From: Kordia sp. TARA_039_SRF
GTDB lineage: Bacteria > Bacteroidota > Bacteroidia > Flavobacteriales > Flavobacteriaceae
Length of the DNA stretch: 64,000 nt
Direction of reading: 5' to 3'
Assembly (NCBI GenBank): GCA_006383075.2
Contig: SMNH02000001.1
Location: forward strand, 186,001 to 250,000
How positions within the stretch are numbered: position 1 is the stretch's first letter; each line of letters starts with the position of its first letter. Below are positions 17,698 through 26,489 of this stretch, in pieces. The notes under the pieces are model-generated. The model was not told where the DNA came from. It worked only from the letters and a program-made list of their open reading frames with translations, and made no database searches. The position numbers and the translations under genes were made by a program.

Positions 17698-17725
17698 TGT
17701 TTTTTGATGTGATGATGACGCGGTG

Positions 17726-18331
17726 TTAAAAAGTACATTGATTGGCAGCATTGCTACATTCGGTAGAAATTCCGGCCAAGCGTCTTTCAAACTCTGGAGA
17801 ACTTCCAATAGCTCTTGCTACGTAGTTTAATCCTCTAGCGCGTAATTGATTTGTCCAGTACGTTCCGCCATTCACATCTGGTTCACGCAATAGCAAACCT
17901 TGATATGCGATGTATACTTTTTTGTCAATTTGATAACTTGTTAAATTATTTCTGTTTAAAAAATGGTGATAACGTGAATTCCATCGTTGACTTGCTTCTG
18001 GCGAAGAAATAAATCCGACTGCAACACCTTCAAAACCTTGCGAATTAAAAATATTTGTCCAATAGCCAACTACACCAGCATTTTCAGGACAACGTTCTAA
18101 ATAGGATAAATATGCCAGGCGAACAACACAATGCACGTCGATGGACGGATTTGGAATGTTTGGTGGAATAAAGTCTGGATCAAGCGGAATTCGTTTGCTT
18201 GTAATTGTTTCCATTTCTGGATTATCTTCTGTAGCAATGTCTTCTGATTGACAACCAATGAAGCATAATGATACAATAAGTAATGAAAGTGCAATCACTA
18301 AATGACGTGATGTAAATATGAATTTTTTCAT
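17726..18331 (-). CDS. Lipoprotein with DUF4214-like repeats
   Basis: 201 residues. A lipoprotein signal peptide ends at LCFIGC, with the lipid-bearing cysteine at about residue 27, so the protein is membrane-anchored. Two related helical units follow: AYLSYLERCPENAGVVGYWTNIF...ISSPEASQRW and AYQGLLLREPDVNGGTYWTNQL...IGSSPEFERR. These match the DUF4214 pattern found in surface-layer and secreted proteins, where its function is not known. Four other cysteines are present, two near the C-terminus (STECSNAANQC). It has its own strong promoter and the conserved leader element, and it is followed by peptide A, so a common role is possible but not shown. Confidence 0.75.
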   Translation of the reverse strand: MKKFIFTSRHLVIALSLLIVSLCFIGCQSEDIATEDNPEMETITSKRIPLDPDFIPPNIPNPSIDVHCVVRLAYLSYLERCPENAGVVGYWTNIFNSQGFEGVAVGFISSPEASQRWNSRYHHFLNRNNLTSYQIDKKVYIAYQGLLLREPDVNGGTYWTNQLRARGLNYVARAIGSSPEFERRLAGISTECSNAANQCTF

Positions 18332-18355
18332 GATAATTGATGAATTTGTAATTAG

Positions 18356-18390
18356 TTCCTACTCTGTTATGGTTTTTCGGATACGACCTG
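18356..18390 (-). promoter_or_regulatory. Conserved leader element, copy D (upstream of the DUF4214-like gene)
   Basis: On the minus strand: short stem GGT/ACC around loop CGTATCCGAAAA (18374-18385), then AGAGTAGGAA (18356-18365), 24 bases before the ATG. Because the promoter lies at 18409-18440, the element is inside the expected 5' UTR, starting ~15 nt from the transcription start. Confidence 0.6.
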
Positions 18391-18408
18391 TCTCGATCAA
18401 GAACAAAT

Positions 18409-18440
18409 CAAAGTTAGGTAGCGGTTTTGCTGGAAACAAA
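18409..18440 (-). promoter_or_regulatory. Promoter of the DUF4214-like lipoprotein gene
   Basis: Minus-strand TTTG (18437-18440), 20 bases, TAACTTTG (18409-18416). This is a full consensus match and the best support that the leader elements are transcribed. Confidence 0.75.
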
Positions 18441-18521
18441 CGAAGTATTTTCAGATTTATAAAATTGAAGAAATCGTAAAAAAGAGCATAAAAAAAACGC
18501 CTGTTGTGAAAGTCTAAATTC

Positions 18522-18601
18522 CGTCAAACCGAACTTGATTCGGTTTCTCATAACAGTGAGAAATCAAAATGATAAGATTCTGAATCAAGTTCAGAATGAC
18601 G
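18522..18601. repeat. Imperfect palindromic repeat with GAACTTGATTC arms
   Basis: CGTCAAACCGAACTTGATTC (from 18522) is mirrored by GAATCAAGTTCAGAATGACG (to 18601). Further partial pairing outside (CGCCTGTT near 18499, AACAGACGC near 18620) extends the palindrome. The same design occurs at 51432-51565 and as a fragment at 60040-60053. The gap 18332-18651 otherwise holds only the promoter and leader of the lipoprotein gene. Confidence 0.7.
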
Positions 18602-18651
18602 TTGGATACACTTTTTAAAAACAGACGCTAGGTATTCAATCAAAAAACTAT

Positions 18652-19488
18652 TTAATTCTTCAAAAATGGTTTGGTATAGCTTTTTCCGCCACGTTTCAGT
18701 TGATAAAAATATCTTCCTTTCTGCAACTGCGAAATATCTAATACATACTGTGCTTTTTTGTTTTCAAGTTTTGCGTTTAATGTGTGTTGACTCAATTCAT
18801 TTCCATTATCATCAAACAGTGTCACTTCAATCGGCAATAGTTTGGTTTTTTTTGAGGTTTCAATAATTGTTGGAAATTGAAAAATAAGCTGATTAGCACT
18901 TGGATTTGGATACGTACGAAACATATTTCCATGTCGCGCTGCTTGATCAAAAGTAACAGTTCTAATGATAAAGGTAAAAGGAGGAAATGGAATAAAATTA
19001 TAATTGTTGCTATTGTAATCTTGTTGCGAATCGTATTTTACCAAGTTCATTTTTATTTCGTAATCAGCATCGCCAAGAGCAGTATCATCTAATATTTTAA
19101 AAGGATACTCTTCTAGCGCTTTTACGGTATTTCTTGTTTTGGTTTTACGTGCAGGCGGAATCAAAACAGGAACGGTAACTCCTTTTACAAACGTTCTGTC
19201 AAATCCGTTAGGCGCTATTTTGTAAATGATGTACTGAATACCAAAATAGCCAGCAAAATCTAACTCAGAGCGATAATCAAGAGAAATTTTAAACGTGATG
19301 GGAATGCCTGAATTCATGTCGTATGACGACTTCCCTGGACTCAACACATATTGTATGTCTTGAATGTCATCAGCAATTAAAAATCGAATGTCAGCTGTAT
19401 TTTCTACAGTAGTGTTGGTAACTTGTGCGGTAGTGCTCAAACAAAAAAACAGTAAGAGCGCGGTACGTGTGAAATGTTTTAAATTCAT
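18652..19488 (-). CDS. Secreted T9SS type A sorting-domain protein, function unknown
   Basis: 278 residues. A signal peptide (HFTRTALLLFFCLSTTAQ) is followed by ~170 residues of beta-rich sequence without recognisable catalytic motifs. The C-terminal ~85 residues, from FRTYPNPSANQLIFQFP through LFDDNGNELSQH to GRYFYQLKRGGKSYTKPFLKN, are a type IX sorting domain. The mature protein is therefore probably on the cell surface or released. The adult part is short for a T9SS substrate. It lies directly downstream of the TPR-AraC regulator gene; a 13-bp palindrome TACTTTCAAAGTA (19514-19526) and ATATTTATAAAT (19564-19575) lie in the 105 bases upstream of its start. Confidence 0.8.
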   Translation of the reverse strand: MNLKHFTRTALLLFFCLSTTAQVTNTTVENTADIRFLIADDIQDIQYVLSPGKSSYDMNSGIPITFKISLDYRSELDFAGYFGIQYIIYKIAPNGFDRTFVKGVTVPVLIPPARKTKTRNTVKALEEYPFKILDDTALGDADYEIKMNLVKYDSQQDYNSNNYNFIPFPPFTFIIRTVTFDQAARHGNMFRTYPNPSANQLIFQFPTIIETSKKTKLLPIEVTLFDDNGNELSQHTLNAKLENKKAQYVLDISQLQKGRYFYQLKRGGKSYTKPFLKN

Positions 19489-19593
19489 AACAATAAAAGT
19501 TTTAAGTTATACGTACTTTCAAAGTATGAATATTTCAATGTTTGCTACAACAGAAGCGTGTTCATATTTATAAATTTAAACAAAATAAGCTAC

Positions 19594-21354
19594 CTAACTG
19601 TCAATTTTTTTGATATAGTACGAAGGATTTAAGCCTGTTTTGTTTTTAAACTCCTTGATAAATGTTGTGGCGCTTTTATAACCGATTTCTTTGGAAATGG
19701 CATGAATGGTATACGAACGAAACACTGCATCTTCTTTCAATCGAACCAACACATAATCAATTCGGAGTTTGTTTACATATTGACTAAAACTTTGTTTTTT
19801 AACTGTGTTTAACGCTTTTGATAAATAGCTCGTATTCGTGTTGAGAAGTTTAGCGGTATTATGCAAACTGGCATCTTCCGAAAGATAAAAATAGGTGGCT
19901 TCCAAAGCACTCAATTCTTCCAAAATAGCTTGTGACTTTTCATCTTCCACAGCAGAAGTTGTAATTTCTTTTTGAGGTTTTTTAGATGTTTTGGTAGAAA
20001 TATCGTCGATGATGGCTAAAAACTTTTGCTCTTTCAGTTTGGCTTTTCTGTAAAAAAATAAAAATGCTAGTAATAGTAAGGAAACCAATACAATTGAAAT
20101 AACGGTAATGACTTTTTTATCGGCTAAATTTTCGGTGTTTTCATTCGTTAACTTTTCATTTTCTAATTCGTAGGCTTTCATATCATCTTCATACAATAAA
20201 TCTTTAGCAGCGAGTTGCTTTTCAGTCAATTTTTTGATGATATTTTGCGATTCACGTAAATAGAAAAGCTCTTTTTCTTTTTGTTGCTGAATTTTTGAAA
20301 TTTCAATCGCCAACGCATACATCTCTTCAATTCTATCCGTGTAGGTGTCTTCACCAGCACGTTTAAAAATATCATCTAATAAGCGAATTGCTTCGTCGTA
20401 TTGTTTCAATTTGGCTAAATTCTGCGCAATGTAAAAATCGGTAATGTATAAGTTATTTTGCAATCCGGCTTCTTTCAATACTTTTTTCCCTTCTCGCAAA
20501 AATCCCAACGATTTAAAATATTCACCTTTTTCATAATACACTTTCCCTAAATTCACATTAAAACGACTTTTAAAAATCTCAAAATCATTTTCTTCGGCAA
20601 TTACAACACCTTTTGTGTAGGTTGCTTCGGCTTCTTCAAAACGTTTCAATTCGGCAAGACATAACACTTTTCCCAAAAGTGAACTTAATAGCGTAGCCGT
20701 ATCTTGAACAGAAAGCGGTTGCTCTTTTGTATCAAGAATTGCCAAAATGGAATTATAACTATCGAGTGCATTTTCATATCTATTTAGCTTGGCGCGAATG
20801 TTCGCAATATTCGTCAAACAAATAATTTCATACGATGTATTTTGGGTATCTGTAGAAAATTCTTTGGCAATCAAATAGGGTTTTAAAGCTTCATCGTACG
20901 CGCCCAAAACATACCAACTGCTTCCCAACAACACATTGCTGCTAATACTGTTAATGGTATCTTTCATGCGTTCGGCAATGCGCGCAGAGATGTAAGAGCG
21001 TTTTAAAGCTTCTTTATAATTGGGCTGATAAAAAGAAATATACGCCATTTGAAAATTGGCAAAAAACTGTATGCTATCATCGGCGGCTTTTCTACCTCTT
21101 TCCAAATATAATTGACAATACGCCAAACCAGAAACCGTATCTTGTTCAATAGCAAACGTGTTTTGAATCATTTCTTCAACAGCGTCCAAAGTGTTTGAAG
21201 TGGTAATAAACATGCGCTTTTCTTCAGAAACTAAAGTGCCTTTTATGGCATAGTTTTCCTGTGCCATTGAAACATAAGAAAACAGGACACAAAAAAGACG
21301 AATGTATTGTGTTTTAGTCAACATATATGGTAGCGTGCAAACAAAATGCTTCAT
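19594..21354 (-). CDS. Membrane TPR protein with C-terminal AraC-type DNA-binding domain (copy 1)
   Basis: 586 residues; ATGs at 21354 and 21324 both fit, the second giving a more regular signal peptide (TKTQYIRLFCVLFSYVSMAQ). The order is signal peptide, periplasmic helical repeats at ~60-370 with TPR spacing (for example NLAKLKQYDEAIRLLDDIF), one transmembrane segment (VISIVLVSLLLLAFLFFYRKA), a linker, and an AraC helix-turn-helix domain at ~490-586 (IHAISKEIGYKSATTFIKEF, KTGLNPSYYIKK). This is the flavobacterial design in which a one-protein sensor spans the inner membrane and binds DNA on the inside. A paralogue of the same layout is at 42461-44272. Neighbouring genes are secreted or peptide products. 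Confidence 0.88.
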   Translation of the reverse strand: MKHFVCTLPYMLTKTQYIRLFCVLFSYVSMAQENYAIKGTLVSEEKRMFITTSNTLDAVEEMIQNTFAIEQDTVSGLAYCQLYLERGRKAADDSIQFFANFQMAYISFYQPNYKEALKRSYISARIAERMKDTINSISSNVLLGSSWYVLGAYDEALKPYLIAKEFSTDTQNTSYEIICLTNIANIRAKLNRYENALDSYNSILAILDTKEQPLSVQDTATLLSSLLGKVLCLAELKRFEEAEATYTKGVVIAEENDFEIFKSRFNVNLGKVYYEKGEYFKSLGFLREGKKVLKEAGLQNNLYITDFYIAQNLAKLKQYDEAIRLLDDIFKRAGEDTYTDRIEEMYALAIEISKIQQQKEKELFYLRESQNIIKKLTEKQLAAKDLLYEDDMKAYELENEKLTNENTENLADKKVITVISIVLVSLLLLAFLFFYRKAKLKEQKFLAIIDDISTKTSKKPQKEITTSAVEDEKSQAILEELSALEATYFYLSEDASLHNTAKLLNTNTSYLSKALNTVKKQSFSQYVNKLRIDYVLVRLKEDAVFRSYTIHAISKEIGYKSATTFIKEFKNKTGLNPSYYIKKIDS

Positions 21355-21618
21355 TGTAATGTAGGTTTGTAAGAAGTAGGCTTATAAGCGCATCAGAAAT
21401 ATACAATATAAAATTGAATACAAAAGATGTGTCGTGGCTTAATTTTAATCGTTACAATGTAGTATGAAATCTTAAACTATCGTAAAGTAAAAAGTTACTA
21501 AAAGAAGCTTTTACAATAGTGCTACTAAGGTGAAACTATATTTTTTGGAATAGTAATTGTAATGCTAACATAAATTAACAAAATGGTAATAACTATTTTA
21601 GTATTTTTACAAACCTTT

Positions 21619-22404
21619 ATGTCAAAAATGAAACGTATACTTACTATATTCTGCCTACTTACATGCTTTCTATCGCAAGCGCAACAAAAAGACGCCGCCT
21701 TTGAAACAGGCGAGTGGTTCAAATTCCGTATTCACTACGGATTCATCAACGCGAGCTATGCGACCTTGGAAGTAAAAGACGATTACCTAAATGGAAAAAG
21801 CGTCTATCATGTAGTAGGAAAAGGAAAAACAACAGGATTTGCCAGCATCTTTTTTAAAGTAGACGACAATTACGAAAGTTACTTTGACAAAGACACAGGG
21901 AAACCATACAAGTTTATTCGTCAAATTGATGAAGGCGGACATACCAAAGACATAGAAATAGATTTCAATCATAAAAAAGAAAAAGCGCTTGTCAACAATA
22001 AAAAGCACAAAACAAAAGAAGAAATCGACATTGAAAAGAATGTACAAGACATGGTTTCGGCTTTTTATTATTTGCGAAACAACTATGACGTTTCTTCCAT
22101 TAAAGAAGGTGATGAAGTTGTGTTGAATATGTTTTTTGACAAAGAAAACTTCAAATTCAAATTGAAATTCTTAGGAAGAGAAACGATGCGTACCAAATTT
22201 GGAAAAGTTCCATGTCTCAAATTTCGCCCGTATGTACAAGCAGGACGCGTATTTAAAGAAAGTGAAAGCTTAACTTTGTGGGTTTCGGATGATGACAACA
22301 AAATTCCAATTCGCATCAAAGCAAAATTAGTGGTTGGCTCACTAAAAGCAGATTTAGATGCGTTTAAAGGATTAAAACATCCTTTCAAAATACTTGTTGA
22401 CTAA
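21619..22404 (+). CDS. DUF3108 family secreted protein
   Basis: 261 residues from the ATG at 21619 (another at 21628; the frame reads further upstream but the signal peptide KRILTIFCLLTCFLSQAQ sets the start here). The mature part has the DUF3108 pattern: EWFKFRIHYGFINASYATLEV, GKGKTTGFASIFFKVDDNYESYFD, RQIDEGGHTKDIEIDFN and a final block with LKFRPYVQAGRVFKESESLTLWVSDDDNKIPIRIKAKL. DUF3108 proteins are beta-rich periplasmic proteins of unknown function. It is first in a four-gene + strand run with the dioxygenase paralogue, an M23 peptidase and pgi, with gaps of 39, -4 and 6 bases. Confidence 0.85.
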   Translation: MSKMKRILTIFCLLTCFLSQAQQKDAAFETGEWFKFRIHYGFINASYATLEVKDDYLNGKSVYHVVGKGKTTGFASIFFKVDDNYESYFDKDTGKPYKFIRQIDEGGHTKDIEIDFNHKKEKALVNNKKHKTKEEIDIEKNVQDMVSAFYYLRNNYDVSSIKEGDEVVLNMFFDKENFKFKLKFLGRETMRTKFGKVPCLKFRPYVQAGRVFKESESLTLWVSDDDNKIPIRIKAKLVVGSLKADLDAFKGLKHPFKILVD

Positions 22405-22443
22405 TTATTCCATCGAGCAACAAAAGCTTAAATAACACAACAG

Positions 22444-23409
22444 ATGAAAATTTCTCCTGAAATTGCAGCACGAATTGAAAAACTAGAACGAAAATATACC
22501 AATTCTGGGCAAGATTTGGGCTCTTATCTCGACGGATTACTACATCAACGCTATCTTACCTATTGGGAATACATTCACTTAGACACGTTGTTGAGTCTGC
22601 AAATTCCGCGTACGTTTTTTCCAGATGAAGAAATATTCATCATGTATCATCAAATTACGGAATTGTACTTTAAGCTCATCATTCACGAGCAAAAACAAAT
22701 CATTGATGACAAAGGACAAACGGCAGAATTTTTCACACAGCGCATTCACCGAATCAACAATTACTTTAAGGCACTCATTTCCTCGTTTGAAATCATGATT
22801 AATGGTATGGAGCGAGAACAATTTCTCAACTACCGAATGTCTTTATTGCCTGCGAGCGGATTTCAATCGGCACAATATCGCATGATTGAGTTGTACGCTA
22901 CACCCATGGAAAACTTGGTGCATTATACCGTACGCGATCAATTTTCATCAAAAGACAGTTTGGACGACCTTTACGAAAATATTTACTGGAAAAAAGGCGC
23001 TACTGATAGCAAAACAGGCGAAAAAACACTCACACTCAAACAATTTGAATACCGTTATACGCCGCGTTTTATGCGTATTGCGAATGAAGTACAACAAAGT
23101 ACCATATACCATCGTTATTTAGCTTTGCCTGAAGAAGTAAGGAAAAATAAAAATCTAATCGAAGCCTTAAAAAAGCTCGATTTGAATGCAAATGTCAATT
23201 GGCCACTCATGCACATGGGTTCTGCATATCGTTATTTACGACGCGAAAATTCAGCTATTGAAGCCACTGGTGGTACCAATTGGAGAGAATACTTGCCTCC
23301 AAGTTTTCAAAAAGTGATCTTTTTTCCCGAAATTTGGAGCGAAAATGAAAAAAATGAATGGGGAAAAGAATGGGTAGACCATATTTTCAACACAGAAAGG
23401 AAACAATGA
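22444..23409 (+). CDS. Tryptophan 2,3-dioxygenase family protein (copy 2)
   Basis: 321 residues and clearly homologous to the copy at 15775 along its whole length: GSYLDGLLHQRYLTYWEYIH, EIFIMYHQITELYFKLIIHE, LLPASGFQSAQYRMIE, EATGGTNWREYLPPSFQKVIFFPEIW. The presumed heme ligand H257, four residues after W253, is kept, so heme binding is likely. Unlike copy 1 it does not lie with aromatic catabolism genes but between a DUF3108 gene and an M23 peptidase gene whose ATG overlaps its stop. It may have the same activity or act on another indole; sequence alone does not decide. Confidence 0.85.
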   Translation: MKISPEIAARIEKLERKYTNSGQDLGSYLDGLLHQRYLTYWEYIHLDTLLSLQIPRTFFPDEEIFIMYHQITELYFKLIIHEQKQIIDDKGQTAEFFTQRIHRINNYFKALISSFEIMINGMEREQFLNYRMSLLPASGFQSAQYRMIELYATPMENLVHYTVRDQFSSKDSLDDLYENIYWKKGATDSKTGEKTLTLKQFEYRYTPRFMRIANEVQQSTIYHRYLALPEEVRKNKNLIEALKKLDLNANVNWPLMHMGSAYRYLRRENSAIEATGGTNWREYLPPSFQKVIFFPEIWSENEKNEWGKEWVDHIFNTERKQ

Positions 23410-24683
23410 GAATAGGGAAATTTGTATTGCTCACACTAGTGTCTATAGGCTTTTACGCGTGTGGCGAAGAAAAAAAAGAAGTAAAAAAAACTGTAGAAAT
23501 TGAAGCACCAGCTCCTGATCCAATGGAGTTTGGATTCAACCTTAATGACTATGTGGTTATTAAAGATACGGTGCGAAAAGGAGATAGTTTTGGTGAAATA
23601 CTACAAAAAAATAACATCGGCTACTCTAAAATTTTTCAAATTGCTGAAAAAACAAAAGATACTTTTGACATTCGAAAACTAGTAGCAGGAAAACCATATA
23701 CCCTACTTTGCACGAAAGATGATTCATTGCAACGACCAGAATGTTTTATTTATCAAGAAAATAGTGTTGACTATGTCGTGATAAATTTTAAAGATTCTAT
23801 CAATGCATACACAGAAAGTAAGCCTGTAAAAATTGTAGAAAAGGAGGCTTCGGGCGTTATCATGAGTTCATTGTCGGCTTCGTTGGACGAAGCTGGGTTG
23901 AGTCAGCGTTTGGCGTATGACATGTCAGATATTTACGCGTGGACAATTGACTTTTTTAGACTGCAAAAAGGCGATGAATTTAAATTAATTTACACTGAAA
24001 AATATATAAACGATACCACTTTCGTGGGAATTGACAATATAAAAGCGGCATATTTTAAACATAACGGAGAACCGTTTTACGCATTTGAGTTTGAAACTGA
24101 CAGCATCAAGCAAATTATCGATTACTACGATGAAAATGCTAAAAACTTACGTCGTGCTTTCCTAAAAGCGCCCGTGCGTTACAAACAAGTACGTATCTCA
24201 TCGCGTTACAACTTACGAAGACGCATCAAACTATACGGAAATCGTATTCGTCCACACAAAGGAACCGACTTTGCAGCACCAATTGGCACACCTATTATCT
24301 CTACAGCCAATGGTGTTGTGGTAGAATCTGCCCGAAGAGGCGGCAACGGAAATTATGTCAAAGTAAAACACAACAGTACATACACCACGCAATATTTGCA
24401 CATGAAAAAACGAAAAGTAAAAGTGGGCGAATTTGTAAAACAAGGAGACGTAATTGGTTGGGTTGGAATGACAGGAAACACTTCTGGACCACACGTGTGT
24501 TATCGTTTTTGGAAAAACGGTCGTCAAGTTGATCCATTCAAACAAAAACTACCAGACGCCGATCCGATTAATCCAACATTAAAAGAATCGTATTTAAAAT
24601 ACATTGCGCCATTAAAAACACAAATTGATGGCATTGAAATACAGCTTCCACAAGAAGAAGCTCCCATAACTGCAATAAACTAA
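23406..24683 (+). CDS. M23-type peptidoglycan endopeptidase lipoprotein with HxC in place of HxH
   Basis: 425 residues; the ATG at 23406 overlaps the previous stop and starts a lipoprotein signal peptide ending FYAC. A LysM-/OapA-like central region (VIKDTVRKGDSFGEILQKNN) precedes the M23 domain at ~275-385. Zinc ligands visible are H284 and D288 (PHKGTDF), a catalytic-region His in QYLHMKK, and H363; the second His of the usual HxH is Cys365 (GPHVCYRF). Cys can bind zinc, and I recall the same variant in other Bacteroidota, but activity is not certain. The role would be cell wall remodelling at the membrane. Confidence 0.9.
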   Translation: MRIGKFVLLTLVSIGFYACGEEKKEVKKTVEIEAPAPDPMEFGFNLNDYVVIKDTVRKGDSFGEILQKNNIGYSKIFQIAEKTKDTFDIRKLVAGKPYTLLCTKDDSLQRPECFIYQENSVDYVVINFKDSINAYTESKPVKIVEKEASGVIMSSLSASLDEAGLSQRLAYDMSDIYAWTIDFFRLQKGDEFKLIYTEKYINDTTFVGIDNIKAAYFKHNGEPFYAFEFETDSIKQIIDYYDENAKNLRRAFLKAPVRYKQVRISSRYNLRRRIKLYGNRIRPHKGTDFAAPIGTPIISTANGVVVESARRGGNGNYVKVKHNSTYTTQYLHMKKRKVKVGEFVKQGDVIGWVGMTGNTSGPHVCYRFWKNGRQVDPFKQKLPDADPINPTLKESYLKYIAPLKTQIDGIEIQLPQEEAPITAIN

Positions 24684-24689
24684 GAAATC

Positions 24690-26333
24690 ATGTTAACAAA
24701 CATAAACCCTACAGAAACTGAAGCTTGGAAAAAACTTCAGGAGCATTTCTATGCAACGAAATCGTTTGCGATAAAAGACTATTTTTCAACAGATTCAGAA
24801 AGAGCCAATCGTTTTTCTATTCAGTGGAAAGACTTTTATGTGGATTATTCTAAGAATAAAATCTCACCAGAAACAATGGAACTACTCTTGGCATTGGCTG
24901 ATGAGGTGCATCTTAAAGAAAACATTGAAAAATATTTCGGTGGTGACATCATTAATGAAACCGAAGGAAGAGCCGTATTGCACACAGCCTTACGCGAAAA
25001 AGAAACGGGCGAAGTTTTTGTAAATGGTAAAAATGTAATTCCTGAAGTATACAAAGTCAAGCAACAAATCAGAGAATTCTCAGAAGCGGTTATTTCGGGT
25101 ACAAAAACAGGGTACACAGGAAAAGCGTTTACAGATATTGTAAATATTGGAATTGGCGGTTCTGACTTAGGACCTGTGATGGTGACAGAAGCGTTACAAT
25201 ATTATAAAAACCATTTGAATGTACATTTTGTGTCAAATGTAGATGGCGATCATGTGCAGGAAGTCATCAAAAACCTTAATCCAGAAACAACGTTATTTGT
25301 GATTGTTTCCAAATCGTTCACAACGCAAGAAACCTTAACAAACGCATTGACGATTCGCAAATGGTTTTTGACACATGCAAACGAAGAAGCCATTGAGCAA
25401 CACTTTGTAGCTGTATCGACCAACTTGGAAAAAATCAACGAATTTGGAATTGCATCAAAAAATGTATTTCCAATGCGCGATTGGGTTGGTGGACGTTTTT
25501 CTTTATGGAGTGCAGTTGGTTTGTCCATTGCTTTGTCCATAGGTTATGACAACTTTGACAAATTACAAGCTGGAGCACATGCGATGGATACACACTTTAG
25601 AACTACAGATTTTAATCAAAACATTCCTGTAGTTTTGGCATTGTTAAGCGTTTGGTATAATAATTTTTACGGCGCTGAAAGTGAAGCCATCATTCCATAT
25701 ACACAATACTTACACCAATTTGCTGCGTATTTGCAACAAGGAATCATGGAAAGTAATGGTAAAAGTGTCGATAGAGGTGGAAATCGTGTCAACTACCAAA
25801 CAGGAACTTTAATTTGGGGCGAACCTGGTACCAACTCACAACATGCCTTCTTTCAACTCATTCATCAAGGAACCAAGTTGATTCCTGCTGATTTTATTGG
25901 CTATGTAGAATCTTTACACGGAAACAATGAGCATCACGATAAATTAATGGCAAACTTCTTTGCACAAACAGAAGCCTTACTTAACGGAAAAACAGAAGCT
26001 GAAGTAGTGGAAGAACTTTCAGCTAAAGGAATGGATGCTTCCCAAATAGAAAAATTACTTCCATTCAAAATATTTGAAGGCAACAAGCCAACCAATACTA
26101 TTTTAATTGACAAACTTACGCCAGAAAGCTTAGGTTCTTTAATAGCCTTATATGAACACAAAATATTTGTGCAAGGTGTTATTTGGAATATCTTTAGTTA
26201 TGATCAGTGGGGCGTTGAACTTGGAAAACAACTCGCCACAAAAATTTTAACAGACATCCACAGCGAAGAAATTACAAAACATGACGCGTCAACTACAAAT
26301 CTTTTAAAACACTTCAAAAAAAGTAAAAAATAA
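24690..26333 (+). CDS. pgi: Glucose-6-phosphate isomerase
   Basis: 547 residues, normal length. It interconverts glucose-6-phosphate and fructose-6-phosphate in the cytoplasm. Family signatures are [65 protein letters not shown] and the C-terminal [11 protein letters not shown]. It begins 6 bases after the peptidase gene, so it is the last gene of that run. Its product lies directly downstream of the maltose phosphorylase/mutase route encoded at the right end of the window. Confidence 0.97.
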   Translation: MLTNINPTETEAWKKLQEHFYATKSFAIKDYFSTDSERANRFSIQWKDFYVDYSKNKISPETMELLLALADEVHLKENIEKYFGGDIINETEGRAVLHTALREKETGEVFVNGKNVIPEVYKVKQQIREFSEAVISGTKTGYTGKAFTDIVNIGIGGSDLGPVMVTEALQYYKNHLNVHFVSNVDGDHVQEVIKNLNPETTLFVIVSKSFTTQETLTNALTIRKWFLTHANEEAIEQHFVAVSTNLEKINEFGIASKNVFPMRDWVGGRFSLWSAVGLSIALSIGYDNFDKLQAGAHAMDTHFRTTDFNQNIPVVLALLSVWYNNFYGAESEAIIPYTQYLHQFAAYLQQGIMESNGKSVDRGGNRVNYQTGTLIWGEPGTNSQHAFFQLIHQGTKLIPADFIGYVESLHGNNEHHDKLMANFFAQTEALLNGKTEAEVVEELSAKGMDASQIEKLLPFKIFEGNKPTNTILIDKLTPESLGSLIALYEHKIFVQGVIWNIFSYDQWGVELGKQLATKILTDIHSEEITKHDASTTNLLKHFKKSKK

Positions 26334-26399
26334 CTGTTAATAATTCGGTTTATATCTTAATTAACTGTAAAACAACTAAATAGGTTAAAAATGTATTTT

Positions 26400-26424
26400 T
26401 GTTAAAATGTTAAAACATTTAACA
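26400..26424. promoter_or_regulatory. Inverted repeat upstream of TonB receptor 1
   Basis: TGTTAAAATGTT (26400-26411) and AACATTTAACA (26414-26424) form a near-perfect inverted repeat 66 bases before the ATG. TTTTTG at 26458-26463 could belong to the -7 box. A regulator-binding role is inference. Confidence 0.4.
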
Positions 26425-26489
26425 TTCGCTTAATATATGCATGCACAATAAATACGATTTTTGCGGCATTAAATAAACTAATAAAACTT

